Source: Zwartia vadi
GTDB lineage: Bacteria > Pseudomonadota > Gammaproteobacteria > Burkholderiales > Burkholderiaceae_B
NCBI RefSeq assembly: GCF_030410375.1
Contig: NZ_JAUHHE010000020.1
Coordinates: 1 to 50,262 of the forward strand
DNA length: 50,262 bases
Direction of reading: 5' to 3'
Below, piece by piece: positions 1 through 8,213 of this stretch. Below the pieces are notes generated by a model. That model ran no database searches. It saw nothing but the letters and a program-made list of their open reading frames with translations, and was not told the DNA's origin. The first letter of the stretch is position 1. Each line of letters begins with the position of its first letter. The position numbers and the translations under genes were made by a program.

Positions 1-204
1 CCTACAGGTTAAAGACCTGATTGTTGTAGAGTTAAAGTGCCGTTCAAATAATTATGTACATATTAAGATATGTAAGGTAGTCAAAACATCCAACCCGTGT
101 TCAAACGAAAACACGTCATGCTTCTTCTCAGATTGGAATGCGCAAAGCGCACGCGAGCAGACCCTTGAGGTCGGCGCTGTGCCTCTGAGCATTCAACAAG
201 CTAC
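1..204 (+). other. 23S-5S rRNA internal spacer
   Basis: This stretch lies directly before the 5S rRNA and has no plausible protein gene. I do not recognise the 3' end of 23S rRNA in it, so 23S probably ends upstream of the window. It contains two short inverted repeats, CGTGTT/AACACG at 96-101 and 110-115, and TGCGC-AAA-GCGCA at 139-151. These could form hairpins in the precursor transcript. The role as rRNA spacer is inferred from position. Confidence 0.6.
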
Positions 205-318
205 GCTTGACGACCATAGCGAGGTGGTCCCACCCCTTCCCATCCCGAACAGGACCGTGAAACACCTTAGCGCCGATGATAGTGGACGTACGTCTGTGAA
301 AGTAGGTCATCGTCAAGC
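205..318 (+). rRNA. rrf: 5S ribosomal RNA
   Basis: This is a 114-nt 5S rRNA of the large ribosomal subunit. It begins GCTTGACGACC and ends GGTCATCGTCAAGC, so the two ends pair as helix I. The internal block CCACCCCTTCCCATCCCGAA is the conserved loop B/C region of bacterial 5S. It is followed 10 nt later by a strong terminator, so it closes an rRNA operon whose 16S and 23S genes lie to the left of the window. Ends are set by eye from the terminal helix and may be off by one or two bases. Confidence 0.95.
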
Positions 319-328
319 TCTTACCCTC

Positions 329-358
329 AAAACCCCTCAGGTCCGCCTGAGGGGTTTT
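329..358 (+). terminator. Rho-independent terminator of the rRNA operon
   Basis: A perfect 13-bp stem, AAAACCCCTCAGG (329-341) with CCTGAGGGGTTTT (346-358), encloses a 4-nt loop and ends in a short T run. It sits immediately after 5S rRNA. The A-tract on the 5' side means it could act in both directions. Confidence 0.9.
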
Positions 359-394
359 GTCTTTGTGGATTTCGAATATTTTTACATGCAGGTC

Positions 395-428
395 GTCATT
401 CATTCAGTTCAGTTTGTCATTCATTCAG
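395..428. repeat. 13-bp direct repeat, two copies 21 bp apart
   Basis: GTCATTCATTCAG occurs at 395-407 and again at 416-428. The 21-bp period equals about two helical turns. The pair lies between the rRNA terminator and the membrane protein gene starting at 497, so a protein-binding site is possible. It could also be simple slippage of a TTCA-rich sequence. Confidence 0.6.
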
Positions 429-496
429 GTAAGATTATTAGCGTGTCCAGTTGAGCCAGTTCACCTCATGGACGAATTAACCAAGGAGTGCTGCAT

Positions 497-853
497 ATGT
501 CGAACGAACAAAATTCTGAGGGCAAGTCGCCTATTGATTTGCGCACGCTCACGCATGTCGCCTATGGACTTTTCGCAATTGGATTATTAAGTGGCGGAAT
601 GTTTGGCGTCGCGACGATTGCAGCGATGGTCTTGCTTTACGTCAAGCGACCCGATGCAGCAGGCACATTCTATGCTGCGCATTTTGACTGGCTCATGCAG
701 ACTTTCTGGTGGGGACTTCTTGCCTTGATTATCAGCGGTATCGCGACGTATATCTACATTGGTTGGATAGGTGTTGTTGCTACAGGTATCTGGATTTTGT
801 ACCGGTTAATCAAGGGGTGGCTTGCGCTGCTCGAATCAAGCGCACCCAATTGA
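497..853 (+). CDS. Small inner-membrane protein, DUF4870-like
   Basis: This 118-residue protein has a polar N-terminus (about 25 residues) and three hydrophobic segments (about 23-50, 73-92 and 94-112). The motif YAAHFDWLMQTFWW between the first two resembles small membrane proteins annotated DUF4870-like in Burkholderiales. No function is established and none is proposed. The ATG at 497 is chosen because AAGGAG (483-488) stands 8 nt upstream; a GTG at 488 would lie on that ribosome binding site. It stands alone between the rRNA terminator and a bidirectional terminator. Family assignment is from memory of the motif and is tentative; that it is a real membrane protein is likely. Confidence 0.8.
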   Translation: MSNEQNSEGKSPIDLRTLTHVAYGLFAIGLLSGGMFGVATIAAMVLLYVKRPDAAGTFYAAHFDWLMQTFWWGLLALIISGIATYIYIGWIGVVATGIWILYRLIKGWLALLESSAPN

Positions 854-887
854 TGATTTGATCATTGCGTGGCGGGAGCGGTTAAAC

Positions 888-914
888 AAAAAGGGCGCTG
901 AAAGCGCCCTTTTG
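888..914. terminator. Bidirectional terminator between convergent genes
   Basis: AAAAGGGCGCT, a short GAA loop and AGCGCCCTTTT form a strong GC stem flanked by A and T tracts on its two sides. It lies between the forward membrane protein (ends 853) and the reverse SWIB gene (ends 942), so it can terminate both. Confidence 0.88.
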
Positions 915-941
915 ACATGCAAGACAGTCTGATCAGAAAGC

Positions 942-1334
942 TTATTTCAGATGGCCGCTGACGATTTTGGTCAGTTCGAACATTGAGACTTGAGCTTTGC
1001 CAAACAGAGGCTTGAGTTTTTCGTCAGCATTGATGTTGCGACGATTCTTTGGGTCCTGGAGGTCGTGCTTTTTAATGTAGTCCCAGATTTTCTTGGTGAC
1101 TTCCGTGCGTGGCACAGCGGCAGCGCCGATCACAGCAGCCAGAACAGCGCTTGGCGTCAATGCCTTCATGAAAGCGGCATTAGGTGTGCGCGCAACTTTC
1201 TTGGCAGCTGGTTTTGCTGCAGCAGTTTTCTTTACCGCAACTTTTTTCGCTGCAGGTGCCTTGGCAGCGACTTTTTTTGCAGCAACTTTTTTGACAGCGA
1301 CTTTCTTTGCAGCTGGTTTCTTGGCGGTGGCCAT
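942..1334 (-). CDS. SWIB/MDM2-domain protein with histone H1-like tail
   Basis: This 130-residue protein has two parts. Residues 1-50 are low-complexity Lys/Ala repeats (AAKK, VAVKK, VAAKK), as in histone H1 C-terminal tails and bacterial H1-like proteins, and should bind DNA without sequence specificity. Residues about 55-130 form a SWIB domain, with TPSAVLAAVIG, then VTKKIWDYIKKHDLQDPKNRR and a final FELTKIVSGHL. Such SWIB proteins are known in Burkholderiales and Chlamydiae and are thought to act on nucleoid structure; the role here is inferred. The ATG at 1334 is preferred because AGGAGA lies about 8 nt upstream, and the longer frame to 1406 adds an unrelated N-terminus. The tail-encoding DNA is itself repetitive. 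Confidence 0.9.
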   Translation of the reverse strand: MATAKKPAAKKVAVKKVAAKKVAAKAPAAKKVAVKKTAAAKPAAKKVARTPNAAFMKALTPSAVLAAVIGAAAVPRTEVTKKIWDYIKKHDLQDPKNRRNINADEKLKPLFGKAQVSMFELTKIVSGHLK

Positions 1335-1410
1335 ATGGGCTCTCCTAGTGGAACAGATTAATGTGCACAACGGGCGCAGCATAACGCTTCTTAGGATGAA
1401 AGACAAAGAA

Positions 1411-1440
1411 TTTATAGAGAACGTAGCGAAATTGTCTCAA
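1411..1440 (-). promoter_or_regulatory. Candidate sigma-70 promoter of the SWIB gene
   Basis: On the reverse strand TTGAGA (1440-1435) is followed after 18 nt by TATAAA (1416-1411). Transcription would begin near 1404, giving a leader of about 70 nt before the ATG at 1334. The match is good, but the spacing is slightly long and no expression evidence is available. Confidence 0.5.
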
Positions 1441-1511
1441 TTCATTCGTTTTTGTGCGGGAAAGGTAAACTCTTAAAACTAATCAACCCTAATTTCGACA
1501 TCCTCAAAACT

Positions 1512-2699
1512 ATGCAACCAAGATCCCCACTTGCTGCAATTCAACAGTTTCACCAAGAATTGGTGGCAGTTCGCCGAGATTTACATGCCAATCCCGAGAT
1601 CGGCTTTCAGGAAATCAGGACATCCGGAATTGTGGCTGGAGCGCTGACTGCGCTTGGCGTTGAGGTGCATCGCGGTATTGGTAAAACTGGTGTAGTGGGA
1701 GTGATCCGGGGACAACGGACTGACTCTGGAAAGATGATTGGACTGCGGGCGGACATGGACGCACTTCCAATGAATGAAGAGAGTTCCGCAGAATATTGTT
1801 CGACCGTTCCGGGCATGATGCATGCTTGTGGTCACGATGGCCATACCACTATCCTGCTCGGTACTGCTAAGTACCTGATGCAGAATAGAAACTTCAATGG
1901 CACTGCGGTGTTGATCTTTCAGCCGGCTGAAGAAGGCTTGGGTGGTGCCAAGGCAATGGTCGATGATGGGCTGTTTGAGCGGTTCCCTTGCGACGCAATT
2001 TATGCCTTGCACAATTGGCCAGGATTGCCCGCTGGTGTGGTTGGTATCAATCCAGGACCGATGATGGCTGCCTCTGACAAGTTTGAAATCAACATTCAAG
2101 GTCGGGGAGGCCATGGTGCGCACCCTTATCAGACCATCGATCCGATTGTAGTGGCTGCAAATATGGTGACAGCGTTGCAGACCGTCGTGTCTCGCAATGT
2201 GCATCCTCTTGAAGCTGCCGTGTTGTCCTTTGGACACATCCATGCAGGGGCAGCAACAGCGGCGAGTGTCATTCCCGGTCAGGCCAAGTTAGTGGGAACG
2301 GTTAGAACCTTTAGCGATACTGTTCAACAACTTGTTCAAGCACGTATGCAGGTGATTATCGACTCGATCGCGCAGGCGTATGGCGCTTCGGTCGAATTCA
2401 ACTACCTGCGCAACTACCCCGCAACGGTCAACACCGCAGCGAATGCGCATTTTGTGGCTGATGTTGCAACTGAGTTATTCGGTGCAGATAAAGTTGTAAG
2501 AGATATGACGCCCTCGATGGGCTCCGAGGATTTTTCTTTTATGCTTAAAAAAATCCCTGGCGCTTATTTCCGACTCGGACAGGGTGGAGCAGAGCAGGGC
2601 AGATTTTTACACAATCCGAAATTTGATTTCAATGACGAGGTGATTCCGGTAGGGAGCGCAACCTTTGCAGCCCTTGTAGAGCGGAGCATGCCACTCTAA
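1512..2699 (+). CDS. M20 family metallo-amidohydrolase (hippurate hydrolase-like)
   Basis: This 395-residue cytoplasmic enzyme belongs to the M20D peptidase/amidohydrolase family, which hydrolyses N-acyl amino acids such as hippurate. Visible motifs are [14 protein letters not shown] near the N-terminus, the metal-binding HACGHDGH (about residue 103), [10 protein letters not shown] with the catalytic Glu pair, the dimerisation-domain GRGGHGAHP, and [10 protein letters not shown] near the C-terminus with a late metal ligand. Length fits the family (380-400). The ATG at 1512 has no clear Shine-Dalgarno; upstream GTG/TTG codons are possible but would add residues before the conserved start. A paralogue lies at 33909-35105. 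The natural substrate cannot be told from sequence. Confidence 0.9.
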   Translation: MQPRSPLAAIQQFHQELVAVRRDLHANPEIGFQEIRTSGIVAGALTALGVEVHRGIGKTGVVGVIRGQRTDSGKMIGLRADMDALPMNEESSAEYCSTVPGMMHACGHDGHTTILLGTAKYLMQNRNFNGTAVLIFQPAEEGLGGAKAMVDDGLFERFPCDAIYALHNWPGLPAGVVGINPGPMMAASDKFEINIQGRGGHGAHPYQTIDPIVVAANMVTALQTVVSRNVHPLEAAVLSFGHIHAGAATAASVIPGQAKLVGTVRTFSDTVQQLVQARMQVIIDSIAQAYGASVEFNYLRNYPATVNTAANAHFVADVATELFGADKVVRDMTPSMGSEDFSFMLKKIPGAYFRLGQGGAEQGRFLHNPKFDFNDEVIPVGSATFAALVERSMPL

Positions 2700-2772
2700 C
2701 GCCGCATCGTTTTATTCCAGTTCGTTCTTTGAGTTCTTTCAACCACAAACTATTAGCATCCATCAGGCAAGC

Positions 2773-3828
2773 ATGACACAGACTACGCTCACGATTACCC
2801 GTCCAGACGACTGGCACTTGCATTTGCGCGACGCCGAAGCACTCAAGGCAGTCGTGGGTGACACTGCTCGGCAGTTTGCCCGTGCGATTGTGATGCCCAA
2901 CTTGAAACCTCCCGTGACGACCGCGGCGTTGGCTAATGCGTATCGAGAGCGGATCGAGCAAGCGCTGGCCTTTGCTGGTGTGCCTGCAGGAAGTTTCAAG
3001 CCTTTGATGACCTTGTATCTGACTGACAATACACAACCAGCAGATGCCGTGCATGCGTATGAGTCTGGCGCAGCCGTGGCATACAAACTCTATCCAGCGG
3101 GCGCTACGACCAACTCTGATGCGGGCGTTACGGATCTATTGGCTCGTTGTAGTGCAGTGCTTGAAGCAATGCAGCGCATCGGGATGCCATTGTTAGTGCA
3201 TGGCGAGGTGACGGATCCAGCGGTTGATGTGTTTGATCGTGAGGCGCTGTTTATCGATCGCGTGATGATTCCTTTGCGCAAAGCGTTTCCGGCTCTGAAA
3301 GTTGTCTTCGAACACATCACCACCAAGCAGGGCGCTGAGTATGTGCGTGACGCAGAGGGTCCGATCGCAGCGACCATTACCGCGCAACACCTGCTGTACA
3401 ACCGGAATGCAATTTTTCAGGGTGGCGTGCGGCCACATTACTATTGTTTGCCGATACTGAAACGTGAAACGCATCGACTGGCACTCGTTGAGGCGGCCAC
3501 GAGCGATAGTCCGCGCTTCTTTTTGGGGACCGACAGTGCGCCACACTCAAAAGGTCTCAAAGAGCATGCTTGTGGTTGTGCAGGGTGCTATACGGCGCTT
3601 CACGCGTTAGAGCTGTATGCCACCGCTTTTGATGGTGTTGGCAAGATCCATCAGCTCGAGGCATTTGCCAGCTTCCGTGGCCCGGATTTTTATGGTTTGC
3701 CGCGTAATACCGGAACCTTGACGCTGGAACGCGGAGACTTTGCGATCCCCGCGGAGCTGCCGTTTGGTAAAGAGACGATTGTGCCCTTGGCTGCAGGTGA
3801 AACGCTCAAGTGGCGTGTACGCTATTAA
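2773..3828 (+). CDS. pyrC: Dihydroorotase
   Basis: This enzyme catalyses reversible cyclisation of N-carbamoyl-L-aspartate to dihydroorotate in de novo pyrimidine synthesis, in the cytoplasm. The 351-residue length and the start [12 protein letters not shown] match the short, PyrC-type (class II) dihydroorotases. The HLHLR motif supplies two zinc-binding His residues. [13 protein letters not shown] carries the Lys that is carbamylated to bridge the metals. Later His ligands lie in LVHGEV and EHITT, and GTDSAPH carries the catalytic Asp. It follows the M20 gene by 73 nt and is convergent with uup. Confidence 0.96.
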   Translation: MTQTTLTITRPDDWHLHLRDAEALKAVVGDTARQFARAIVMPNLKPPVTTAALANAYRERIEQALAFAGVPAGSFKPLMTLYLTDNTQPADAVHAYESGAAVAYKLYPAGATTNSDAGVTDLLARCSAVLEAMQRIGMPLLVHGEVTDPAVDVFDREALFIDRVMIPLRKAFPALKVVFEHITTKQGAEYVRDAEGPIAATITAQHLLYNRNAIFQGGVRPHYYCLPILKRETHRLALVEAATSDSPRFFLGTDSAPHSKGLKEHACGCAGCYTALHALELYATAFDGVGKIHQLEAFASFRGPDFYGLPRNTGTLTLERGDFAIPAELPFGKETIVPLAAGETLKWRVRY

Positions 3829-3829
3829 C

Positions 3830-3859
3830 GCCCTCTGATCCCGATAGGCATCAAAGGGC
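3830..3859. terminator. Imperfect hairpin between convergent pyrC and uup
   Basis: GCCCTCTGATCCC (3830-3842) pairs with GGCATCAAAGGGC (3847-3859) at 11 of 13 positions around a GATA loop. It lies exactly between two convergent genes. It lacks a long T tract, so it may act as an mRNA end stabiliser or a weak terminator. Confidence 0.5.
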
Positions 3860-3868
3860 TGTTGCGTA

Positions 3869-5695
3869 TTAGGACTGTCTTGCCTCGAGTGCTTCCCAGC
3901 GTGCAAAGTGCTTGAGCAATAGTCCATCGATTTCGGTGAGTCTGGCCTGAATCGTCGTGAGTTTGGCTGGATCATTTTTGTAAAGCTCGCCATTACCCAT
4001 TTCCGCAACAAGTGTCTCCTGCTCTTGCTCGAGTTTTTGAATGTCGAGCGGGAGTTGTTCAAGCTCTTTTATTTCCCAGGGTGCGAGCTTGGCAGCGCGA
4101 GGCTTTGTGGTGGTTTGTGCTTGAACGCCAGAGACAGTCGAGCTCGATGTCTGGGTGCTGGGCTTGAGTTGATCGATTGCGGATGGGCCCTTGGTTGCTT
4201 TGCGTTGTCTTTCCCAGTCTGCATAGCCACCCACATAGTCTTTCCAGTGTCCATTGCCTTCGCTTGCGATGGTCTGTGTCACAACATTATCCAGAAATGT
4301 CCGGTCGTGACTGACGAGCAAAACGGTGCCTGGATAGTCTTGTAATAGCTCTTCGAGTAGTTCGAGCGTTTCGATGTCGAGATCGTTGGTGGGTTCGTCG
4401 AGCACCAGAATGTTGGCGGGGCGAGCAAACAAGCGTGCCAAAAGCAATCGCGCCCGTTCGCCGCCCGATAGGCTTTTGACAGGAGAGTGCGCACGGGCGG
4501 GTGCGAATAAAAAATCTCCCAGATAACTCATGACATGTTTGCGCGTCCCGCCTATCTCAATCCATTCACTGCCGGGGTTGATGACATCCGCGAGCGTGGC
4601 ATTTTCATCGAGCTGGCTACGCATCTGATCAAAATAAGCCACGCTTAAATTCGTGCCTAATTTAACGGTGCCCGTATCAGGAGCTAGAGTGCCGAGGATC
4701 AGCTTGAGGAGAGTGGATTTTCCGGCACCGTTCGGGCCGATCAAGCCGATGCGATCACCGCGCATGATGGTGGTGGAATAGTCTTTGACGACACAGCGAT
4801 CACCGAAGGACTTGCTGACCTGTTCGAGCTCGGCAACGAGTTTGCCTGAACGCTGCCCTGAGTCGATTGCGAGATTGACATTGCCTTGGCGATCACGTCT
4901 GTCCGCGCGTTCGCGGCGCAGTTGTTCAAGCCTGCGCACGCGACCTTCGTTGCGTGTGCGGCGCGCTTCGACACCTTTGCGTATCCATATTTCCTCTTGG
5001 GCGAGCAACTTGTCAAAGCGCGCGTTTTCAAGTCGCTGTGACTCAAGCCATTGCGCCTTTCGTACCTGCCACTCAGAGAAGTTTCCTGGAAAGCTCAGTA
5101 ATGCACCGCGATCGAGTTCGACAATGCGCGTGGCGATTGCATCGAGAAAGCGGCGATCGTGCGTGATGACAATCGCGCTGCCAGGCCATTGCTTCAAGGT
5201 GCTTTCCAGCCAGGCAATGCCATCGAGATCCAGATGGTTGGTAGGCTCATCCAGCAAAAGCAAGCTGGGCTCATTGGCCATGGCACTAATAAGGGCGACA
5301 CGCTTGCGCATTCCGCCCGAGAGTGTGCCGACAATGGCATCTGGCGGCAGGCCGAGTTTGTCGATCAGGGCACGCACACGAGAGGCTCTGTTCCAGTCTT
5401 CGCTATCTGGGTCGTACTCGCCAAACACTGCTTGTTCGATGGTGAGCGTCTCGTCGATCTGAGGCTCTTGCTCGACGGTCGCTACCTTGACGTGTCCTGC
5501 AATGTTGATTGCGCCATCATCGGGTTGCGTGCGTCCGTCCAACAAACGTAGCAAGGAGGATTTGCCTGCGCCGTTGCGTCCAATCAAGCCTATGCGTTCG
5601 TGGGCATGAATGGTCAGGTCTGCGCCATCAAGAAGGGGGTGATGTCCATATGCGAGGTGAACGTCGTTGAGGGTGATCAGGGCTTGACTGGACAT
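3869..5695 (-). CDS. uup: ABC-F family ATPase Uup
   Basis: This soluble protein of 608 residues has two ATP-binding cassettes and no membrane segment, as in ABC-F proteins that act on ribosomes. Cassette 1 shows GRNGAGKSS, LSGGMRKRV and LLLDEPTNHLDL. Cassette 2 shows GPNGAGKST, LSGGERARL and LVLDEPTNDLDIE. A charged linker full of Arg lies between them. The C-terminal 65 residues form a coiled coil (LEQLPLDIQKLEQEQETL), which is typical of Uup and separates it from EttA. Uup has been linked to precise transposon excision and ribosome function in E. coli. The ATG at 5695 is chosen; a TTG at 5719 would add eight residues. Confidence 0.92.
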   Translation of the reverse strand: MSSQALITLNDVHLAYGHHPLLDGADLTIHAHERIGLIGRNGAGKSSLLRLLDGRTQPDDGAINIAGHVKVATVEQEPQIDETLTIEQAVFGEYDPDSEDWNRASRVRALIDKLGLPPDAIVGTLSGGMRKRVALISAMANEPSLLLLDEPTNHLDLDGIAWLESTLKQWPGSAIVITHDRRFLDAIATRIVELDRGALLSFPGNFSEWQVRKAQWLESQRLENARFDKLLAQEEIWIRKGVEARRTRNEGRVRRLEQLRRERADRRDRQGNVNLAIDSGQRSGKLVAELEQVSKSFGDRCVVKDYSTTIMRGDRIGLIGPNGAGKSTLLKLILGTLAPDTGTVKLGTNLSVAYFDQMRSQLDENATLADVINPGSEWIEIGGTRKHVMSYLGDFLFAPARAHSPVKSLSGGERARLLLARLFARPANILVLDEPTNDLDIETLELLEELLQDYPGTVLLVSHDRTFLDNVVTQTIASEGNGHWKDYVGGYADWERQRKATKGPSAIDQLKPSTQTSSSTVSGVQAQTTTKPRAAKLAPWEIKELEQLPLDIQKLEQEQETLVAEMGNGELYKNDPAKLTTIQARLTEIDGLLLKHFARWEALEARQS

Positions 5696-5750
5696 GTTGG
5701 ATGTTTGATGCGGAAGCAATAAGAAGTTAAGTCCGCTATTGTCGCAGGAG

Positions 5751-5777
5751 TTGGCTTTGCCCGTATGGCTTTACAAT
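5751..5777 (+). promoter_or_regulatory. Candidate promoter of rnpB
   Basis: A TTGGCT hexamer at 5751-5756 is followed after 15 nt by TACAAT (5772-5777). The predicted transcription start near 5784 coincides with the start of the RNase P RNA helix. The -10 is good, while the spacer is short. Confidence 0.5.
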
Positions 5778-5784
5778 GCGTATG

Positions 5785-6190
5785 CAAGGCAGATTGGGCA
5801 ATCGCGGTGCGTCAGGCATCGAGGAAGGTCCGGACTCCATCGGGCAGGATAACGGTTAACGACCGTCCGTCGTCTCGCGTGCAAGCGCGAAGGCGGCGAG
5901 GACTAGGGCCACAGAGACGAGTCTGCAGTGAGGGTGTGCCGCAAGGCGCACTCCGCCACGGTATAGCCGTGGTGCAGGGTCCGCGTGCGGATCGGGCACT
6001 GCAGGGTGAAACGCGGCAACCTCTATCCGGAGCAACACCAAATAGGCATGCGTGTGGTTTCGGCCATGACGGGCGGCTCCGTCCAAGTATGCGGGTAGGT
6101 GGCTAGAGCATTTCAGCAATGAAATGCCCAGAGGAATGATTGCCAACCCATGCGAATGGGTTTACAGAATCCGGCCTATAGATCTGTCTT
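5785..6190 (+). ncRNA. rnpB: RNase P RNA, bacterial type A
   Basis: This is the catalytic RNA of RNase P, which trims the 5' leader of precursor tRNAs. The ends form helix P1: AAGGCAGAT (5786-5794) pairs with ATCTGTCTT (6182-6190) over 9 bp with one G-U. The conserved CR-I block GAGGAAGGTCCGGACTCC follows P1-P3, ACAGAG and GGGTGAAACGCGGCAACCTC lie in the middle, and the 3' portion contains ACAGAATCCGGCCTATAG, the universal P4 partner strand. The length of about 405 nt suits a type A RNA. No protein frame here is credible. A clear T-rich terminator was not found just after it. Confidence 0.95.
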
Positions 6191-6245
6191 GCACTTCATG
6201 CTCACGGTACACGTCGTTCGATACTAGGGTTATCCCTGTATTAAG

Positions 6246-6325
6246 TGTTGATATTCAACATTTACTAGCTGTGCCAATCCCCTGATTTATTTGATTATTT
6301 CGTTTTTGTAACATATGCAAAAACG
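6246..6325. repeat. Two inverted repeats in the rnpB-mraZ spacer
   Basis: TGTTGA-TAT-TCAACA at 6246-6260 is a perfect 6-bp inverted repeat. CGTTTTTG (6301-6308) and CAAAAACG (6318-6325) form a second perfect 8-bp repeat around a 9-nt loop. The spacer is AT-rich and has no gene. They may be protein-binding sites or weak terminators for rnpB; neither has a T tract that would settle it. Confidence 0.5.
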
Positions 6326-6368
6326 CTTCTAAGTCCTTGTCTCCATTGAAAAAAATCCAATTTCCAGC

Positions 6369-6397
6369 TTGACCAGATTTAATCCTTCACTTAGAGT
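6369..6397 (+). promoter_or_regulatory. Candidate mraZ (dcw cluster) promoter
   Basis: TTGACC (6369-6374) is followed after 17 nt by TAGAGT (6392-6397). Transcription would start near 6404, inside the array of GTG boxes described next. This arrangement fits the known autorepression of mraZ promoters. It matches consensus moderately at -10. Confidence 0.5.
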
Positions 6398-6431
6398 GGT
6401 GAAAAGTGCATATTTGTGCAACTAAGTGGGG
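6396..6431 (+). promoter_or_regulatory. MraZ-box array, four GTG repeats at 10-nt spacing
   Basis: GTGG (6396), GTGC (6406), GTGC (6416) and GTGGGG (6426) begin exactly 10 nt apart, the spacing known for MraZ operators (TGGGN separated by 5 nt in E. coli). The array starts at the end of the predicted -10 and ends 8 nt before the mraZ start codon. The last box, the best match, also overlaps the likely ribosome binding site. The middle two copies deviate from the consensus. Confidence 0.6.
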
Positions 6432-6438
6432 TAAATCG

Positions 6439-6867
6439 GTGTTTCAAGGAAGTAGTGCGCTCACGCTGGATGCAAAGGGACGGATCAACATTCCGACTCG
6501 GCATCGCGACGCTCTGATTGAGCAGGCGCAAGGCTGTCTGACGATTACGCGACACCCCGATGGCTGCCTGCTGGTTTATCCCCGTCCGGAATGGGAGCAA
6601 AAGCGCGAGCAGATCGCTGCTTTTCCAATGCAGGCGCGAGCACTCCAGCGCTTGTTATTGGGCAATGCCCAGGATGTTGAGATAGATGGCTCGGGTCGTG
6701 TGCTTGTCGCGCCGGAACTGAGGCTGGCGGCGGGTATGACCCGGGATTTGATGCTTTTAGGAATGGGTGCGCACTTCGAATTATGGGATGCCGCAGCATT
6801 GACGCGCCGAGAGGCTGCCGATTTGTCGCAAGGCATGGGTGATGTTTTAAATCAATTTTCGTTTTAG
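6439..6867 (+). CDS. mraZ: Transcriptional regulator MraZ
   Basis: MraZ is a ring-forming AbrB-fold DNA-binding protein that represses the dcw cluster. The 142-residue product has two SpoVT/AbrB-like halves. The first begins FQGSSALTLDAKGRINIPTRHRD, the second contains QDVEIDGSGRVLVAPELR; each carries the Asp-x-x-(Gly)-Arg signature. The GTG at 6439 is chosen because MraZ proteins begin M-F-(R/Q)-G; the reading frame is open upstream to an ATG at 6406, which would add 11 unrelated residues. It is the first gene of the cluster and its stop is 3 nt before the rsmH start codon. Confidence 0.94.
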   Translation: MFQGSSALTLDAKGRINIPTRHRDALIEQAQGCLTITRHPDGCLLVYPRPEWEQKREQIAAFPMQARALQRLLLGNAQDVEIDGSGRVLVAPELRLAAGMTRDLMLLGMGAHFELWDAAALTRREAADLSQGMGDVLNQFSF

Positions 6868-6870
6868 TCC

Positions 6871-7938
6871 GTGACAGTGTTCAGCCATCGGCCCGTGTTG
6901 CTCGAGCCGACTGTCGAAGCGTTGGTACAGCCAGACTATGGCAAGCGTGCCTCCAAGACATCGGCTAACACTGATGTCCAGACGGCCCGGCTATCCGGTG
7001 TCTTTGTTGATGCAACGTTTGGACGGGGCGGACATTCGAGATTGTTGTTGGAAAAGTTGTCATCAGACGCAAAGTTATTTGTGTTTGACAAGGATCCGCA
7101 GGCCATTGAGGTGGCGCAAGAGTTAGCTCGAGAGGACAGCCGAGTAATGGTGATCCACGCGGGTTTTGGCGACATGTTGGGTGCGTTGTCGGATCTGGGT
7201 GTCAGTGAAGTGGATGGCGTGATGTTGGATCTTGGGGTGTCATCACCACAGATTGACGATGCCGCCAGAGGTTTTTCTTTTATGCGTGAAGGTCCTCTCG
7301 ATATGAGAATGGATACGACACGCGGTGAGACAGTGGCGCAATGGTTGGCGCTGGCTAGTATTGATGAGATGCGGGAGGTCATAGTTAGATATGGCGAAGA
7401 ACGGTTTGCTTTTCAGATTGCAAAGGCGATTGCTGCTCGCCGCGCAACAAGTCCGCTGCTTACCACGCTCGACCTCGCCGAGCTCGTGTCAAGCACCGTC
7501 CGCACGCGCGAAAAGGGCCAGCATCCGGCTACACGCACCTTTCAAGCTTTACGGATTTACATCAATCGTGAGCTCCAAGAGCTCGAGAGCGCCCTCCAGG
7601 CAACTCTGACTTTATTAAAAACAGGCGGACGTATGGCCGTGATTAGCTTCCACTCGTTGGAAGATCGCGTTGTCAAGCAGTTCATTACCGCAGCATCCCG
7701 TCCGGAAGCTGCGTATGCCCGCCTCCCTCTGCGTGAAAGCGAAATGCCCCAGCCCGTTTTATTGGCGTTGGCGCGTGTACTCCCCTCGGATCATGAAATC
7801 AGTGAGAATCCGCGCGCGCGCTCGGCTGTCCTGCGCGTGGCGGAGCGTACGGCAACGCGCTTGCCCGCTGACGGTGCAGCTTCTTATATGCCTGCACCCG
7901 TCGCATCCTCCTCCCGGCATAAAAAAGGGAGTCGCTGA
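6871..7938 (+). CDS. rsmH: 16S rRNA (cytosine-1402-N4)-methyltransferase RsmH
   Basis: RsmH (MraW) methylates N4 of C1402 in the ribosomal P site using S-adenosylmethionine. The 355-residue protein starts at GTG 6871 with [15 protein letters not shown], the usual N-terminus. [12 protein letters not shown] is the SAM-binding motif, and [15 protein letters not shown] and [19 protein letters not shown] are family signatures. Between residues about 25 and 45 there is an extra, polar stretch ([12 protein letters not shown]) absent from the E. coli protein; similar insertions are common in Bordetella-type RsmH, so I treat it as lineage-typical. Its stop overlaps the ftsL start by one base. Confidence 0.96.
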   Translation: MTVFSHRPVLLEPTVEALVQPDYGKRASKTSANTDVQTARLSGVFVDATFGRGGHSRLLLEKLSSDAKLFVFDKDPQAIEVAQELAREDSRVMVIHAGFGDMLGALSDLGVSEVDGVMLDLGVSSPQIDDAARGFSFMREGPLDMRMDTTRGETVAQWLALASIDEMREVIVRYGEERFAFQIAKAIAARRATSPLLTTLDLAELVSSTVRTREKGQHPATRTFQALRIYINRELQELESALQATLTLLKTGGRMAVISFHSLEDRVVKQFITAASRPEAAYARLPLRESEMPQPVLLALARVLPSDHEISENPRARSAVLRVAERTATRLPADGAASYMPAPVASSSRHKKGSR

Positions 7939-8213
7939 TGGGTCGAGTCTGCGTCTTCGTTGCGATGATTTTGATGATGTCCGCGCTTTCGCTTGTGACA
8001 GCGCGTTATCAGGCACGGCAACTTTACGACCAGCTTGATCGTTATAAAGCAAAATCGCATGAACTCGAAATAGATTGGAGAAGGCTTCAGCTTGAGCGGG
8101 CTGCTGAGTCCAGCAACGCAAAGGTCGATCGCCTAGCTCGCGATGAGCTCAAGATGACAGGGATCGTGCCTGATCGCACGGTTTACATCACTCAGCAGGA
8201 AGGTGCGCGATGA
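7938..8213 (+). CDS. ftsL: Cell division protein FtsL
   Basis: This 91-residue bitopic membrane protein is part of the FtsQLB complex that activates FtsWI septal peptidoglycan synthesis. It has a short cytoplasmic start, one transmembrane helix (residues 4-22), and a periplasmic coiled coil (ARQLYDQLDRYKAKSHELEIDWRRLQLE) ending in DELKMTGIVPDRTVYI. Size, topology and position between rsmH and ftsI are diagnostic. It overlaps ftsI by 4 nt. Confidence 0.93.
   Translation: MGRVCVFVAMILMMSALSLVTARYQARQLYDQLDRYKAKSHELEIDWRRLQLERAAESSNAKVDRLARDELKMTGIVPDRTVYITQQEGAR

Noticed and set aside
6221..6240. Sequence resembling an I-SceI homing-endonuclease site (AGGGTTATCCCTGTA)
   Set aside because: Only partial match to the 18-bp site and no intron or endonuclease gene nearby.
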